From Trichomonas vaginalis G3 (Eukaryota > Parabasalia > Trichomonadida > Trichomonadidae), in the NCBI RefSeq assembly GCF_026262505.1, contig NC_067205.1:25425693-25489692 (forward strand): a DNA stretch of 64,000 nucleotides, given 5' to 3'. The notes under the pieces were generated by a model. That model saw nothing but the letters and a program-made list of their open reading frames with translations, was not told where the DNA came from and did no database searches. Shown here piece after piece: positions 36,480-47,216 of this stretch. How positions within the stretch are numbered: position 1 is the first letter of the stretch; the number at the start of each line of letters is the position of its first letter. Made by a program: the position numbers and the translations under genes.

Positions 36480-36946
36480 TCAGTAAGGAAACACAGGGGT
36501 TTTACGATTTATTTGTGGTGTAGGTTCTGGTTTAAATGTTGGAGTCGGTTTTGGAGTTGACTTTTGAACAGGAGTTTGTAATTCCATAGGTTCAGGAGTC
36601 ATTGAAGGTTGTTGTGAAGGTGTTGGTTTTGACGTTGGTTTTGGCGAAGGTGTCAGAGTTTGTTTAACTTCAGCTACTTCAGTATTATTTACAACATTTG
36701 CTTTATTTCTTTTCAACATCATAACTGCTCCTGCTGTAACTAGCAAACCTAGTGGGAGACCATATTTATATAAGGACTTGACCAAATGCTATTTTTGACA
36801 GGAGCTGGTGGAACACCTAACCTTGGTGAGACTGCTCTTTGCCATTGTGCAGCTCGTAAGAAATATTCAATAGGTGCTCCATAATCGTTTGGTAAAGTTT
36901 GTTTCATAGATGGTGAAGGTTCACGAGAGCTTGATGAAGAACTCAT
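36480..36946 (-). pseudogene. Single-pass membrane protein, B2
   Basis: Counterpart of 24614-25084 with the same transmembrane segment and Pro/Thr-rich tail. Broken, about one break. Confidence 0.75.
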
Positions 36947-36976
36947 TTATAAGCTTTAAAAATAAACGTTCATCCT

Positions 36977-38550
36977 TTATTCCTCACTGTCGTCCGTAGC
37001 TAAGTTATAGTCATCTAATCTTATTATGGGATGCCATTAGCACGCACCTGAATGGCAAAGCAACAATCCCTCATAAATCCAATAAGTGGCTTTGGTACAT
37101 TTTCAGTTGCTAGTTCAATAGGTCCTTTAACAGACAATTTGTATGTTATTGGAGCAGTAGATGTTTGACCTTGCTGGAAGCAAAAGTCCACTTCTGTTGG
37201 AAAACCACATAAGAAATGTGTGTTGTCATAGCTATCCCATTTATGTTCCACACTACCATCATCCACCAATGACCTCATAACATCTTCATTAAATCCTATC
37301 ATATCATTGTTTGTATTGCAAGCGTTCGCAACCATTTCATAAAATACAGGTCCATATGATTTTTCAGGTTCTGCAGGCATATTTCCATAAGCTCCCATGG
37401 AAAGCTGAAGATATTTAAACTTAGGGTTCTCAAAATTAACATAATAGTTGTCTTTCTTTCTAAATAGTGCCCAAATACTTTTAACATTAATAGGCGTATA
37501 AGCTGCTGTAAATGTTGCACTTGAACTATCTGTATTCTTTGAGAATGAACCGTCCATAGGAATCCAATCCATAACTTTAACAGGAAAACATAAAGCCTCG
37601 TTTGTATAATGTTCTACAAGTTCTGTATAAATGTTAGGGTCTAAAGAGAATGACTTTGGATGAATGAAACATTCATTAAAATCCATCTTTGTTCGAAATA
37701 GTTGCTGGGTTACAGTTGTAATAGTAACTGTTCCACTAGCTTCTACTGCCTTCGTTATCATAGTGAATGGTTCATTCCATGGAACAAATTTATTTGTCGG
37801 TGGATTTGAATCTGAAGCAAATGCAACTTTAAGAGTTGGATTGAAAGCAATGATATCATTTACAGATATAGATGTGCATTGTAAGGCGTCGCTACTGAAC
37901 TTTACTTTAAGCTGAATGTTTCCTGCAAAAGCTGGAATAAATCGAATAGCTTCTAATGGAAGGAATCTTCTAACAGGAATTCTTAAACGAAGCTTAAAAT
38001 CAAATGATTTTCCTGCTGTAATTGGACCACTAACAATTTGTCCTGTTCTGCATGTTCCCGAATGACTCCATACATCTTCATGTCGAGTCTTTGAGAAAAC
38101 ATCTACTTTCTTTATTTGTTCGGTAGTTTGTGAGTTTGAAGTTATATATGCTTCTTCTCTTGCGTTGTCTTGAGAATATACGATACGACCATTTGCAAGG
38201 ATTTGATATCCAGCAACTGCATAGAAAGCGTCATCGAAACCAATCCAAAATCCTGGTGGGTTTGTTTTATTGGAACCTGAACCAATTTCTTTATCTACAA
38301 TAAATTGACCTTCCATTTTATACGTAATGAATGTATTGTAAAGGTCCAACATATTTTCACCAGGAGGTGAGAGATTGAATGTTACCCATGTGTTATCTTT
38401 AGCAGTTCCAGGTTGTGATGGAATCTTTGCGTCAGAATATTTTCTATTAGTGTCACCAATTTGAACTGCATTGTCTATGATATCGAAATATGAGCGAATT
38501 TGATGAATATGCTCTGCTGGAGTAAATTCGTTTAGCTGTTCGTTCTGCAT
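36977..38550 (-). pseudogene. Major capsid protein, B2
   Basis: Counterpart of 25115-26689, with only about two substitutions seen over the first 508 residues. Broken, about one break near its end. Confidence 0.8.
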
Positions 38551-38577
38551 GTATTTACTTCAGATAAAAATATCTAT

Positions 38578-39012
38578 TTACTTCATTATTCTCACTCTTC
38601 TTCTTGGCATTCGTGGTGGAAGTTGTTTCTTGACATTTTCAATGAACTGTACATTCTCTTTTGTCTCAACTTCTTTCACTGGTGGGTCAGGGTTCTTTGA
38701 CTCGGTTTGTTTTTCAATGAAATTCACGAACTTTGCAATAAGCTCTTGGTTCGTTATTGAAAGTACATCTGGCTTCTTTTCTTCTGGTTCTATTGACTTT
38801 TCAGTTTGAATAGAAGGTTTTATATGGGCTTCGTGGACTTCACCCTTGCCATGCACCTTAATGTTGTCGCTTTCTGCATTCGCTAATGGAACCTTTCTTT
38901 TTCTTACGTATATTTTACCATCTTTACTCTGACTTACGTAATAGAAAGGATGTTGTATTCCTCTTGCGTCATTTAATATAATAGACTCTCGCTCTGATTT
39001 TGACAAGCTCAT
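38578..39012 (-). CDS. Basic-tailed virion protein candidate (144 aa), B2
   Basis: Counterpart of 26717-27145 with the same beta N-terminus and basic C-terminus (MPRRRVRIMK). The middle differs because the hairpin site (38826-38853) carries another version, encoding GKGEVHEAHIKPS instead of GTEGEAHIKPS. Confidence 0.65.
   Translation of the reverse strand: MSLSKSERESIILNDARGIQHPFYYVSQSKDGKIYVRKRKVPLANAESDNIKVHGKGEVHEAHIKPSIQTEKSIEPEEKKPDVLSITNQELIAKFVNFIEKQTESKNPDPPVKEVETKENVQFIENVKKQLPPRMPRRRVRIMK
38826..38853. repeat. Hairpin repeat in the 144-aa gene, B2
   Basis: gggcttcg followed by tggacttcacccttgcc: looks like one hairpin unit placed in or converted by another. The counterpart at 26965-26983 is shorter. 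Confidence 0.6.
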
Positions 39013-39057
39013 TTTACATCGGTTAAAGTTTTAATTTTGTTTTTTATCTGCAGTCAA

Positions 39058-39320
39058 ATGACTCAGACAAGCCCTACGGACAAGACCCAAGGGGTCATAG
39101 ATGTTGAAGCATTGAAGAAAGAAATTCGTGAGCAAATTTTATCCGAACTGAAGGAACAAAAACAAGAACAAAAGCCAGAGAGACCAAAGAGAAAACTTAG
39201 TGAAAAACAACTTGCTGCATTAGCTGCTGGAAGACAAAAGAACCCACGTTTGCTGGCGAAGAAAGCTAGAGAAGAAGCAAGCAAGCAAAAGCTAAAGAAG
39301 CTGAAGCAAAGAAAGAGTAA
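39058..39320 (+). pseudogene. Lysine-rich helical protein, B2
   Basis: Counterpart of 27191-27463 with the same RPKRKLSEKQLAALAAGRQK motif. Broken, about one break. Confidence 0.65.
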
Positions 39321-39344
39321 ATGGTTTATTTTTATCCGAATTAA

Positions 39345-40200
39345 ATGTATAGACAAATACCTTTATCTGTTGCGTTCAGTAGTGAAAACCCTGACGTCAA
39401 AATAAAGGGGAACAGAGTAACGTTTAAGTTTCCAACAGACTGGATTGTGAACATAAATGAAGAGAAGTACATTGGCATAACATCTATGTATATAACACGT
39501 GCTTTCAGAAAGGTTGACTTTATACTTCAAGTCGAGATAGAAAATGACGAACAGTCTTTAAGCGCCCAAAACATTCACATATACAAATACTTTAAAGACG
39601 ATACAACATTGCAACAATGTATGATTTCATTTAATGAGATGTTCGAGAAAAAGTTCAACATTGAAGTACAAACTTTACAGCCTTTACGTGAGTTTCTTGC
39701 ACAACTGAAAGAAGAAGGTAGTCAGCCACAACTTATAGACTTTCATTATGAATTTAATGAAAATGAAGATGGAACATGACTGTCAGTTTGTTGTATTCTC
39801 ACCATTCAATGAAGTCGCTAAAGAGAAAGAAAATCCATTACGTATAAGATTTCAAATCTCTGAACCAAGTGATGATTTCAAGAATGTTTTCAATTATGAT
39901 GCAATGCTTCCGAGGAAAAATGAATTTTCAAAGATTGTAACACCTGGCATTTGGGATAGAAAGCAAGCTATATTATATTCAAACTTAAGTAAGGGAGTTG
40001 AAAATGAGTTCATTGGTCATACAAGAACTTCACCACTTCCTAACCCTAAATACTATAAATTAACTGGCTTCAATCGTGAGTTTTGGATAGACATGTTCTC
40101 CACTCATGACCATAACTGCCCAGTGTTCTTACCTCCAGACCATAAGGACTGTCTCTACATTGAAGCACAACTCTTAAACTCTACCATCGCAGTATTGTAA
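39345..40200 (+). pseudogene. Penton-like minor capsid protein, B2
   Basis: Counterpart of 27488-28346, nearly identical. Broken, about one break. Confidence 0.6.
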
Positions 40201-40250
40201 AATCTACGCTAGTTTTATTTTTTTCTGAAAATTTTATTTGAGTGAAAGGC

Positions 40251-40817
40251 ATGGAAGGTGAAGGACATTGGCAAACACTCGAACATGACAATGACTATGA
40301 AATCTTTTCAGAGTACCCTTATCCAATTAGACGTATAAGCAATAAAAGAGTTGTTAGTGAGTTTGACCAAGGAGATGGTTATATTTGTGTAAATTTAAAC
40401 AAACACAAGCTGATGAAACATAGAATAGTTGCAGAAACTTTCATTCCGAACCCTGAAGGACTTCGTGAAGTAGACCATATAAACAGAGACAGAGGAGACT
40501 TTCATATCTCGAACTTAAGATGGACGACAAGAAGAGAAAACATGAGAAATATTTCTGGTTCAAATGGCTATTGGTTTGACATTGTTGACTCTCTTCCTGA
40601 AGACGCTGTTGAAATTATACAATACTCATATCACACGTTAGAGAACTACTACTATGTCCCAAGTGAAGATGCCTTTTACTATTTCATGGGAACTCAATAC
40701 AGACGAATGAATGTCTTAAGACAGTATAACAAAGATTATATAAACATTACAGATGTAGAAGGAAGAAGAACAAAGCTGTCTATTGCAAAGTTTAAGAGAG
40801 ACAATGGTTATACATAA
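40251..40817 (+). CDS. HNH homing-type endonuclease, B2 only
   Basis: 188 residues. Residues 5-50 form a NUMOD4-like module (WQTLEHDNDYEIFSEY, RRISNKRVVSEF). Residues 60-110 form the HNH core: HRIVAETFIPNP, VDHINRDRGDFHISNLRW and RRENMRN. Residues 120-185 resemble the TIR-encoded 106-aa protein. Homing enzymes of this class cut specific DNA and spread by repair copying. The gene is absent from B1, where the same gap carries only a double hairpin. It lies just downstream of the polymerase gene, convergent with it. The ATG at 40251 is the first in frame with the NUMOD region. Confidence 0.88.
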   Translation: MEGEGHWQTLEHDNDYEIFSEYPYPIRRISNKRVVSEFDQGDGYICVNLNKHKLMKHRIVAETFIPNPEGLREVDHINRDRGDFHISNLRWTTRRENMRNISGSNGYWFDIVDSLPEDAVEIIQYSYHTLENYYYVPSEDAFYYFMGTQYRRMNVLRQYNKDYINITDVEGRRTKLSIAKFKRDNGYT

Positions 40818-40885
40818 ATGACAAAAATATATGACCTCATTATTTTTATCACGAATGACCTCATTGCTGACAAAAATAAATGACC

Positions 40886-43800
40886 TCAGAACTTCAACTT
40901 ACGAATAAAGCTTGTTTTAGTCGTTATTGAGAAGTTAAACTTTTCAGCAAAGCAAGGACTAGAAGACTTACATAAGTCAAATCCAATCTCTTGACCATCA
41001 TGAAGTGCTTTGTAAAGTTTCATTAAACTGAACTCAGAGTCTTTGTCATATGTTCCAACAGGTATGTGAATGTTCTTATCTTCATTGTAATAGCATTGTA
41101 TAGCTTCAGGAAACATTTCATTAGCTGTTAAAGCAAGACGTCTTGTTTGACACCTTTACAACGTGCATGAATGCAACTTCATTTAAATCATTCGTGAGTA
41201 AGTCTATGTAAGTCTTCTTTCCACAAAATATTGACTTGTATGCTAAACTTTGTTTTCCAGGTGTTATTTCTGCGAAGTCAGAATGGAACTGACCTAATGT
41301 TTTACCAATAAGTTCTCTACCGTATCTCTTCTTAAACTCTGCTGCAAGCTTTGGTATGTCTTCATTGAAAATATGCATGCTATCACAGTCCTGGTAAAAT
41401 ATTTGAAGACCCATGTCTTCAGCAGTACAGAATACTTCACACATTATTCTCTTCGACATAGATAGAATATTAACACCAAGTGGACAGAAGTTAAAGTGTC
41501 TGCAAATGCTTTTCGTTAGCTTGAAAATAGTTTTATCTGAACCATCCAAACCTTCGAACTTCACTATATGGTTGTAGTTTCTGATGGCATATCTTATAGC
41601 ATCTTTGTCATTTACTATGGTTATTTTTGACTCAATAGGAGATAGAATAGTTTTGCCATAAATACTGTTCAGAATGAGCTTTATATTTTCTTGCAAAGGA
41701 TTTCCTTCTTTCTTATACTTTAACCTTAACTCAAACAACTTCTTTACTTCATCTCTTATTCTAATATCTCTGTTTCCATCGTAATAGTATCCTTGCAACA
41801 CTTCACATTTGACACCTTGATATTTTATGAGGTCTTGTAATGTTATATGGTCAACATACATTAAACAGCAAGTGTTTGAACTTCTGGGAACGTTAAGTTC
41901 TGGATTTAGTTCAGGGTCACAAACTATTAAAGGAAAGTGTCTATGTATTCCAATCTCTGTTATCTTAATGAGAACAAAGAAGCCAGACATAAACTTTTCA
42001 CCAATGGGTTCCTTTTGGTCGTCATCGAATAAATGTCTCATGAGATACTCTGTGCTTAACATTTCTTTCTTCATAACCTTTGGAATTCCTTCTAAAGTAT
42101 AAAGTCTTGCTATAGCTGATGGATATAATGAAACAGCGTCGAAATCAGCAATGAGTTTCTTTTCGCTCTTTTGTTTCATGTTATCTGACAACATACATCT
42201 TCCACCTTGAATGCAGCTCGAAATAAATTCTCTTGGTTTATTTGAGAGGTCATATAAATTTCCATTCGGGAAGTACACTCTGTTCTCAAATAATTTGTTA
42301 GCAATTGAACAAATACTAACGTAGTCATAAACGTTTAAATCAAATTCTTTCAATATGTCATTGCGGAACTTAACAAAACCTTCTCTTAAAATTCTTACAT
42401 CTTGTTTGCAATAAAATGTGCTATATTTTTCTAAGTCGAAGTGGTTTCATCTATTCTGCAACCTTTGATGGAATCTATGTTTCATGAACGTTTCATATCT
42501 TTTAAAACTTACATGCTTCAGAAATGACACCAGTTCTGTTGTCATTTGCTAACAAAACTGCTGTAGTAGTTGTATGGAAATACTTCTTTCGGTCCTGTTT
42601 GTAAGTTAAACATAGCAGGAAATAGTTTAAGCTTCTTATTTATAACACTGTAAGAGTCTTTTATAATAATTGCCCTCCTTTATATAAGCCAGTTATTTGC
42701 ATTGTTCGTGAACCTTTAATGATGGGAGTTCCTTTCACTTCTGTCATGTGTCTTAAGATGAAGTTTATATCATAGCTGAGGTTATGGAAATATATTAAAC
42801 TCTTGTCAGGAAGTCGCTTCCAAAAATTCTGTTGCACAGTTCTGACCCCAAATGCTTTCACTCACTGAACCATCTTCACTGTCATAACAGATGTTAAAAG
42901 CTTTATGAAAGCCATCGGTACTACACTCAAAGTCAGCAAAGAAAACGTGCTCAGGAATGAACTTGCACTTATTTTTATTTACTTCTTTTGACTCTGCTTT
43001 CTTCTTCAGTTGTACACAATACTTTGGAGCATATGTCAAATCTTTAAATGGTGCAAGGTTCTGTTTATATAAGTCAGTCGTATATGTGAAAAGTTCTCCA
43101 TAAGAAATAGGTTCGAAATATTTGCACTCCCACAATGTTTTCATAACATCCCATAGCGGTGTAGTTCTATCCATGCGAACTACATATTTATCTCTCTCTT
43201 TGTATAAATCTTCATCTGTTTCTCAATGTTCATTCCACCACACTTTAAGATTTCTTATAGTTGCGACGAAATATGTTGTCATTGGTAATCTTTCATTTAG
43301 CATGTAGTGGTCTTCAACAAGAAGTAAGTCAATAGTTCGAACAGTTTCACATTCTTTTGGTATGTATCTCTTTATTTCATTATGTCTTGAGTCATTGAAG
43401 TAACCAATGGTAACATTAAATGCTATACCTGTTGCGTCAGAAATTTCTTGTACTTTACTTTGAGGAAAGTCTCTAACACGAATGACTTCTCTCATGTGGT
43501 CAATAGTTTCTTCATTTACTCCAGCCTGAATGCAAGCATAAACGAAACAATTGTCTTCTGTCATAAGTGTTGCAGTTCTTTTGTTCAGTTCATTGAAGAT
43601 TTGGTAGCGTTCAAGATTTATAGGTAATGTGCAAAGATACTTCCAGAACTGACCGCTTCTTTCTTATAAAACTTCTTTTCACCATTATCTTTCCAAAAGC
43701 TTTCTATAAGTGCTGGGTTTCCTGTTTGCTTAAGAGCTTCCAAAATGGCTTTCTGGTCATTTGTCAGTGTGCTTTCATCTCTATATGGTCTCTTTTTTGG

Positions 43801-44647
43801 TTTGCCTTTCTTTACATCTGACATCGTTAAGCCTTCATATTCTGTTAAATCATACATCTTTATTTCAGTAAGATTCTTTATGTTTGTCAAGAAGAAGTCA
43901 TAGTGCATTTCAACAATACCTGCAGCATTTGCTTCTATCTCTGATATAAAGTTCTCCTTCAAGAGCTGATGTAGTAATGTTCCAATATTATTGAGGTTTA
44001 ACGTAGAACATTCATACTTTCCACCAAGTTTATAACATACCATCCATCTTGTTGGAGTTTATTTTAATCTTCTCTAAGAGTCTCATGAAAACCTTACCGA
44101 AATGTTTGTGTAAGTAGTCTCTGTTTGGTTCATCTAAAGCTTCGATGTTAAAGTCAATGAGTCTATTGCCTGACTTCACATTTCTCTTCCTATTCTCTTC
44201 ATCTTTCTTTAACCATCTCTCACCTTCTTTTGGTTTGTCGTCAATGGAACGAATGACATCGTTAGCTTTGCGAACTTGTTCTATAGCACTTTTAAACATC
44301 TCTCTTCTCTGTTGTTTCAGTGTGTCGTCTCTTCTTCTTGTTTCACCAACGTTTGCATTTGTTATGTCAAACATTTCTCTTCTTACTTCATGAGGTACTG
44401 AACGTCTATGATATAAGTCAATAGCAACGTCATTTAAAGGAAATGCTCTTGCATGGACTTCGTCCTCGCCGCGTTGCGGCTTTATGAACTCATGAATTCT
44501 ATCATAACTTATTGCACCATTGTAGTCTTTAATGAAGTCAGCGAGTGCTTTTTTGTTTGTTGCGTAATGCTTTGCAACATCTATATTAGCTTCTGTAAGA
44601 AGTTGTTTTATTTCCGAGTGTTCTAACTTAGACAACTTCCGATACAT
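40886..44647 (-). pseudogene. polB: Protein-primed family B DNA polymerase, B2
   Basis: Counterpart of 28452-32369, nearly identical over most of its length, with one copy of the 23-residue repeat instead of three. Its last 500 bp or so (from about 41410 leftwards) are mosaic: blocks strongly diverged from B1 alternate with near-identical blocks, next to the HNH gene. Broken, with about ten breaks. Confidence 0.9.
44455..44480. repeat. Double-hairpin repeat in the polymerase gene, B2
   Basis: Same position and sequence as 32177-32203 in B1. Confidence 0.85.
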
Positions 44648-44737
44648 CTTTAGTAGGAAATAAAAAAATATTTTTTTGAAAAAATTAGATTAGATTTTTT
44701 AAGTTATTTTTCAAAATAATTTAATATTTTTATTTTA

Positions 44738-45209
44738 ATGAAACACATGCAAGATTGCAAGTTCTTTTCATACAATGCTCTCGCTACTGCCATCAAGAAT
44801 GAGTTCAATAATGCTTCAAATGTTAATGTTATCTTTAACAAGAAGTTTGTGAAAGAATCTAAGTTTGGTCAGTATGTCAGACCATTAGCTATCGTCATTG
44901 ACCGCAAACGTTATACTTCACAAGAGTTAGCAGTAGTTTTGAAACAAAAGAGTTTCTTCGTGAATGTCAAAGATACTCATTATACTGTCATAAAGAACTC
45001 TAACATTGACTTCTTCAGTATTGCTTTAAATCTTTCCGAACAGAAAGAATATAAGAAGGTGAAACAAATGTGAAATATTATCCTTCATCTCTGAAGACAA
45101 TAACGAACAAAGATGTTATACAAAATTCTTACCAAAGGTTGAAGAAGCTTCTATTGACATTGACGAAGGAAGTGAAATGGTTGAAGAAATAGACCCTGAA
45201 GTTATTTAA
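44738..45209 (+). pseudogene. Conserved 157-aa protein, B2
   Basis: Counterpart of 32461-32934. Broken, about two breaks. The promoter region upstream is conserved. Confidence 0.65.
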
Positions 45210-45222
45210 GCAAAAATATATT

Positions 45223-45340
45223 TGAATAACTGAAAGTGTCACCACGTCACCATGTGCTACCAGGTTAATTAACTTCTTTAAAAATGATGACAACATGACA
45301 TTTGACAACAGTCCAGGAAATAAATTTTATCGTTAATGTT
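45223..45340 (-). repeat. Family A 160-bp repeat unit inside family B element
   Basis: Most of the unit of 14511-14990 (reverse orientation), including the gtcaccacgtcaccatgtg core and caacagtccaggaaataaat end, sits here in B2 and is absent from B1. This shows that the repeat moves, or is exchanged, between families. Confidence 0.8.
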
Positions 45341-45349
45341 TATTATGTT

Positions 45350-45498
45350 TTTTCATTAAATTTTGACAAAGTGCAAATCTTCACTTCGTCAAAAAGTTAA
45401 TGTTTTCATTGAAATCGGTAAGTTTTCATTAAATTTTGACAAAGTGCAAATCTTCACTTCGTCAAAAAGTTAATGTTTTTCATTGAAATCGGTAAGTT
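45350..45498. repeat. Tandem duplication of about 77 bp with an internal hairpin
   Basis: Two copies of a unit containing TTGACaAAGTG-caaatctt-CACTTcGTCAA, each ending in cattgaaatcggtaag. That last string also occurs inside the neighbouring KilA-N gene (about 45656), so the unit seems to be partly copied from it. Confidence 0.8.
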
Positions 45499-46325
45499 TC
45501 ATTCTTCCTCTTTGAAGTTGTCGAAATATTCTGTTATTTTTCTTTCAGTAATGTTAAGTCTTCTTTGAATGTAAGTATTGTGCAACCTTTGATGTCATAG
45601 TGTGTTTGAGGAAGAGTATTTTTGACAATTTCCTTTATTTGCTCATTCGGTGTCATTGAAATCGGTAAGTTTTCACGATAGAACCAGTTTCTGTCAGATT
45701 TATATATCTTAGCTAAGTCATAAAAGCTCTTGTTGTTTCTTCTCACTAAATGCAACATAACCATATCTTTATCTTCTTCATTTTCCATCTCTTCAGTATA
45801 TATCATATACTTATAGTTCTTTTCCTTTCCTTTTGGTACCGAACGCGGTATTCTTTTCTGTATGCTTTTGTCTTTGGATTCAATGACTTCATCTTTTGCT
45901 TGAAGTTTCATTTCCATATCTTCACGTTCTGCTTTATATAGTTCATCTAACATCATGAAAATATAACAAGCATAACGAGGTGAAGCCCACATTGCTACAT
46001 CATTTACTAAAAGTCTATGAACATAATAACCTTTCAAACCAGGAGCCAAATTCTTGCGATTTTCATACGGAATCTCTTCTCTCGGTTTTCCGAGGGAAGC
46101 AATCATATGAGGAAATTCTTCTAAAAGTTCTTTTGCCTGTTGGTTTTCAAACCAATGATATGCTTGCTTTGTAGAACGAAGAGCATTCATTATACTTTGC
46201 ATTTGGTACATGTCATCTTTGACCGAACGAATGAGGCGAAGTTGTTTGTTATATTGTATGTATTCGTATTCTTCATTTATAGCTTCATGAACGATAGCAG
46301 TTGTTGTGTTCTCTGTTGTTGACAT
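45499..46325 (-). pseudogene. KilA-N-type DNA-binding protein, B2
   Basis: Counterpart of 33224-34051, about 98 percent identical, with the same KilA-N pattern and coiled coil. Broken, about one break near the C-terminus. Confidence 0.75.
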
Positions 46326-46430
46326 TACTGTCTTTACATACAAAATAAAAAAATAAATAAAAATAAAACTAACTTTATTTTCTGAGATAAACACTATTTC
46401 TTCACAACATTAAATTTTATCCTGTATGAA

Positions 46431-46805
46431 ATGACTTTAAAAAGATTATTGACTGACTTCGAATACTATCTCATTGACGCACTGACAGACCCTCAAAACT
46501 GTGTTGAAAGTTCTTTAAGCTTTAAGATTGAAGGTACGACGCATTTTGTCTTCACTTACGTATTGAAAGAATATGACCGTTATCATAACGAAGTGAATCA
46601 AACACTAATAAAATTTGTAGATAAAAAATTGGTTAACAATGAATATTTTAAACGTGAAGACCCAAACACTGCTGGAAATGATGAAGAATACAGACAAGTT
46701 ATTGAAAAAAATAACGCAAGATTAGATGCAATAGAAAAGAAGTTTAATGAATGTCTTACAAACACGTATGAATATCTTATGCGGTGGGAAGCCAGATGGA
46801 AATAA
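46431..46805 (+). CDS. Unidentified 124-aa protein in the B2 accessory locus
   Basis: 124 residues, helical and charged (MTLKRLLTDFEYYLIDALTD start, coiled coil EYRQVIEKNNARLDAIEKKF). Not recognised and absent from B1 in this window. It starts after a CCTGTATGAAATG context rather than the standard TAAATG, and follows directly on the KilA-N gene promoter. Confidence 0.55.
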   Translation: MTLKRLLTDFEYYLIDALTDPQNCVESSLSFKIEGTTHFVFTYVLKEYDRYHNEVNQTLIKFVDKKLVNNEYFKREDPNTAGNDEEYRQVIEKNNARLDAIEKKFNECLTNTYEYLMRWEARWK

Positions 46806-46846
46806 ATTTACGTCAAATATGCAATTTATAAAATCTTATGTCGACA

Positions 46847-46920
46847 GGCTACGTAGCACAGTGGTCTAAGGTGGTGTTATGGAGGGGTCAGGGTCTGTGG
46901 TTCGAACCGCGACAGCGCCG
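46847..46920 (+). tRNA. tRNA-like sequence (degenerate) in B2
   Basis: An excellent A box (tagcacagtgg at 46854) and B box (ggttcgaacc at 46899) at tRNA spacing, with ggc/gcc partly closing the acceptor. The T stem and the rest of the acceptor pair poorly, so it is probably a decayed tRNA or a tRNA-derived repeat with Pol III promoter elements. Nothing similar occurs in B1. Compare the boxes in the 366-bp mini-element at 4661-4713. Confidence 0.4.
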
Positions 46921-46985
46921 TATTTTCTTATTTTCTTTGTTTGTCTTGTTTATCGTGAATAAAAAGTGTCATAAAAGTGCTCTAT

Positions 46986-47048
46986 CTTCCACGGGAATAA
47001 ATAAAAAATTTACTTTATTTCTTCTTTATTTCTTTGTTCCCGTGGAAG
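46986..47048. repeat. Hairpin with perfect 12-bp stem
   Basis: CTTCCACGGGAA pairs with TTCCCGTGGAAG across a 39-nt A/T loop; a third ctcgtggaag lies at 47131. It follows the tRNA-like sequence. Could be an end of a small mobile element or an RNA hairpin. The 46806-47216 gap holds only these elements and the operator cluster. Confidence 0.75.
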
Positions 47049-47160
47049 AAGGGTTTTGCTGTTTTTTCTCAGCCGAAATCAATGATTTTTTTCATTTTTG
47101 GAATCCTTAGCGAATGAGGAATCTTTTCTCTCGTGGAAGCTTTGACCAAAAATAATGTTT

Positions 47161-47208
47161 AGGTGAAGAGGTGAGATTTCACCAGTTTTCTCACCTAATT
47201 TTTCACCT
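47161..47208. promoter_or_regulatory. Operator-like cluster downstream of the 313-aa gene
   Basis: aggtgaagag, then GGTGAGATTTCACC (one mismatch from the perfect palindrome), then ttttctcacc and ttttcacc. Same arrangement as in the TIRs. Confidence 0.6.
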
Positions 47209-47216
47209 CAGTTATT

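Noticed and set aside
46838-47110. A 90-codon plus-strand frame
   Set aside because: It runs across the tRNA-like sequence and hairpin, has no TAAATG start context and no homologue.
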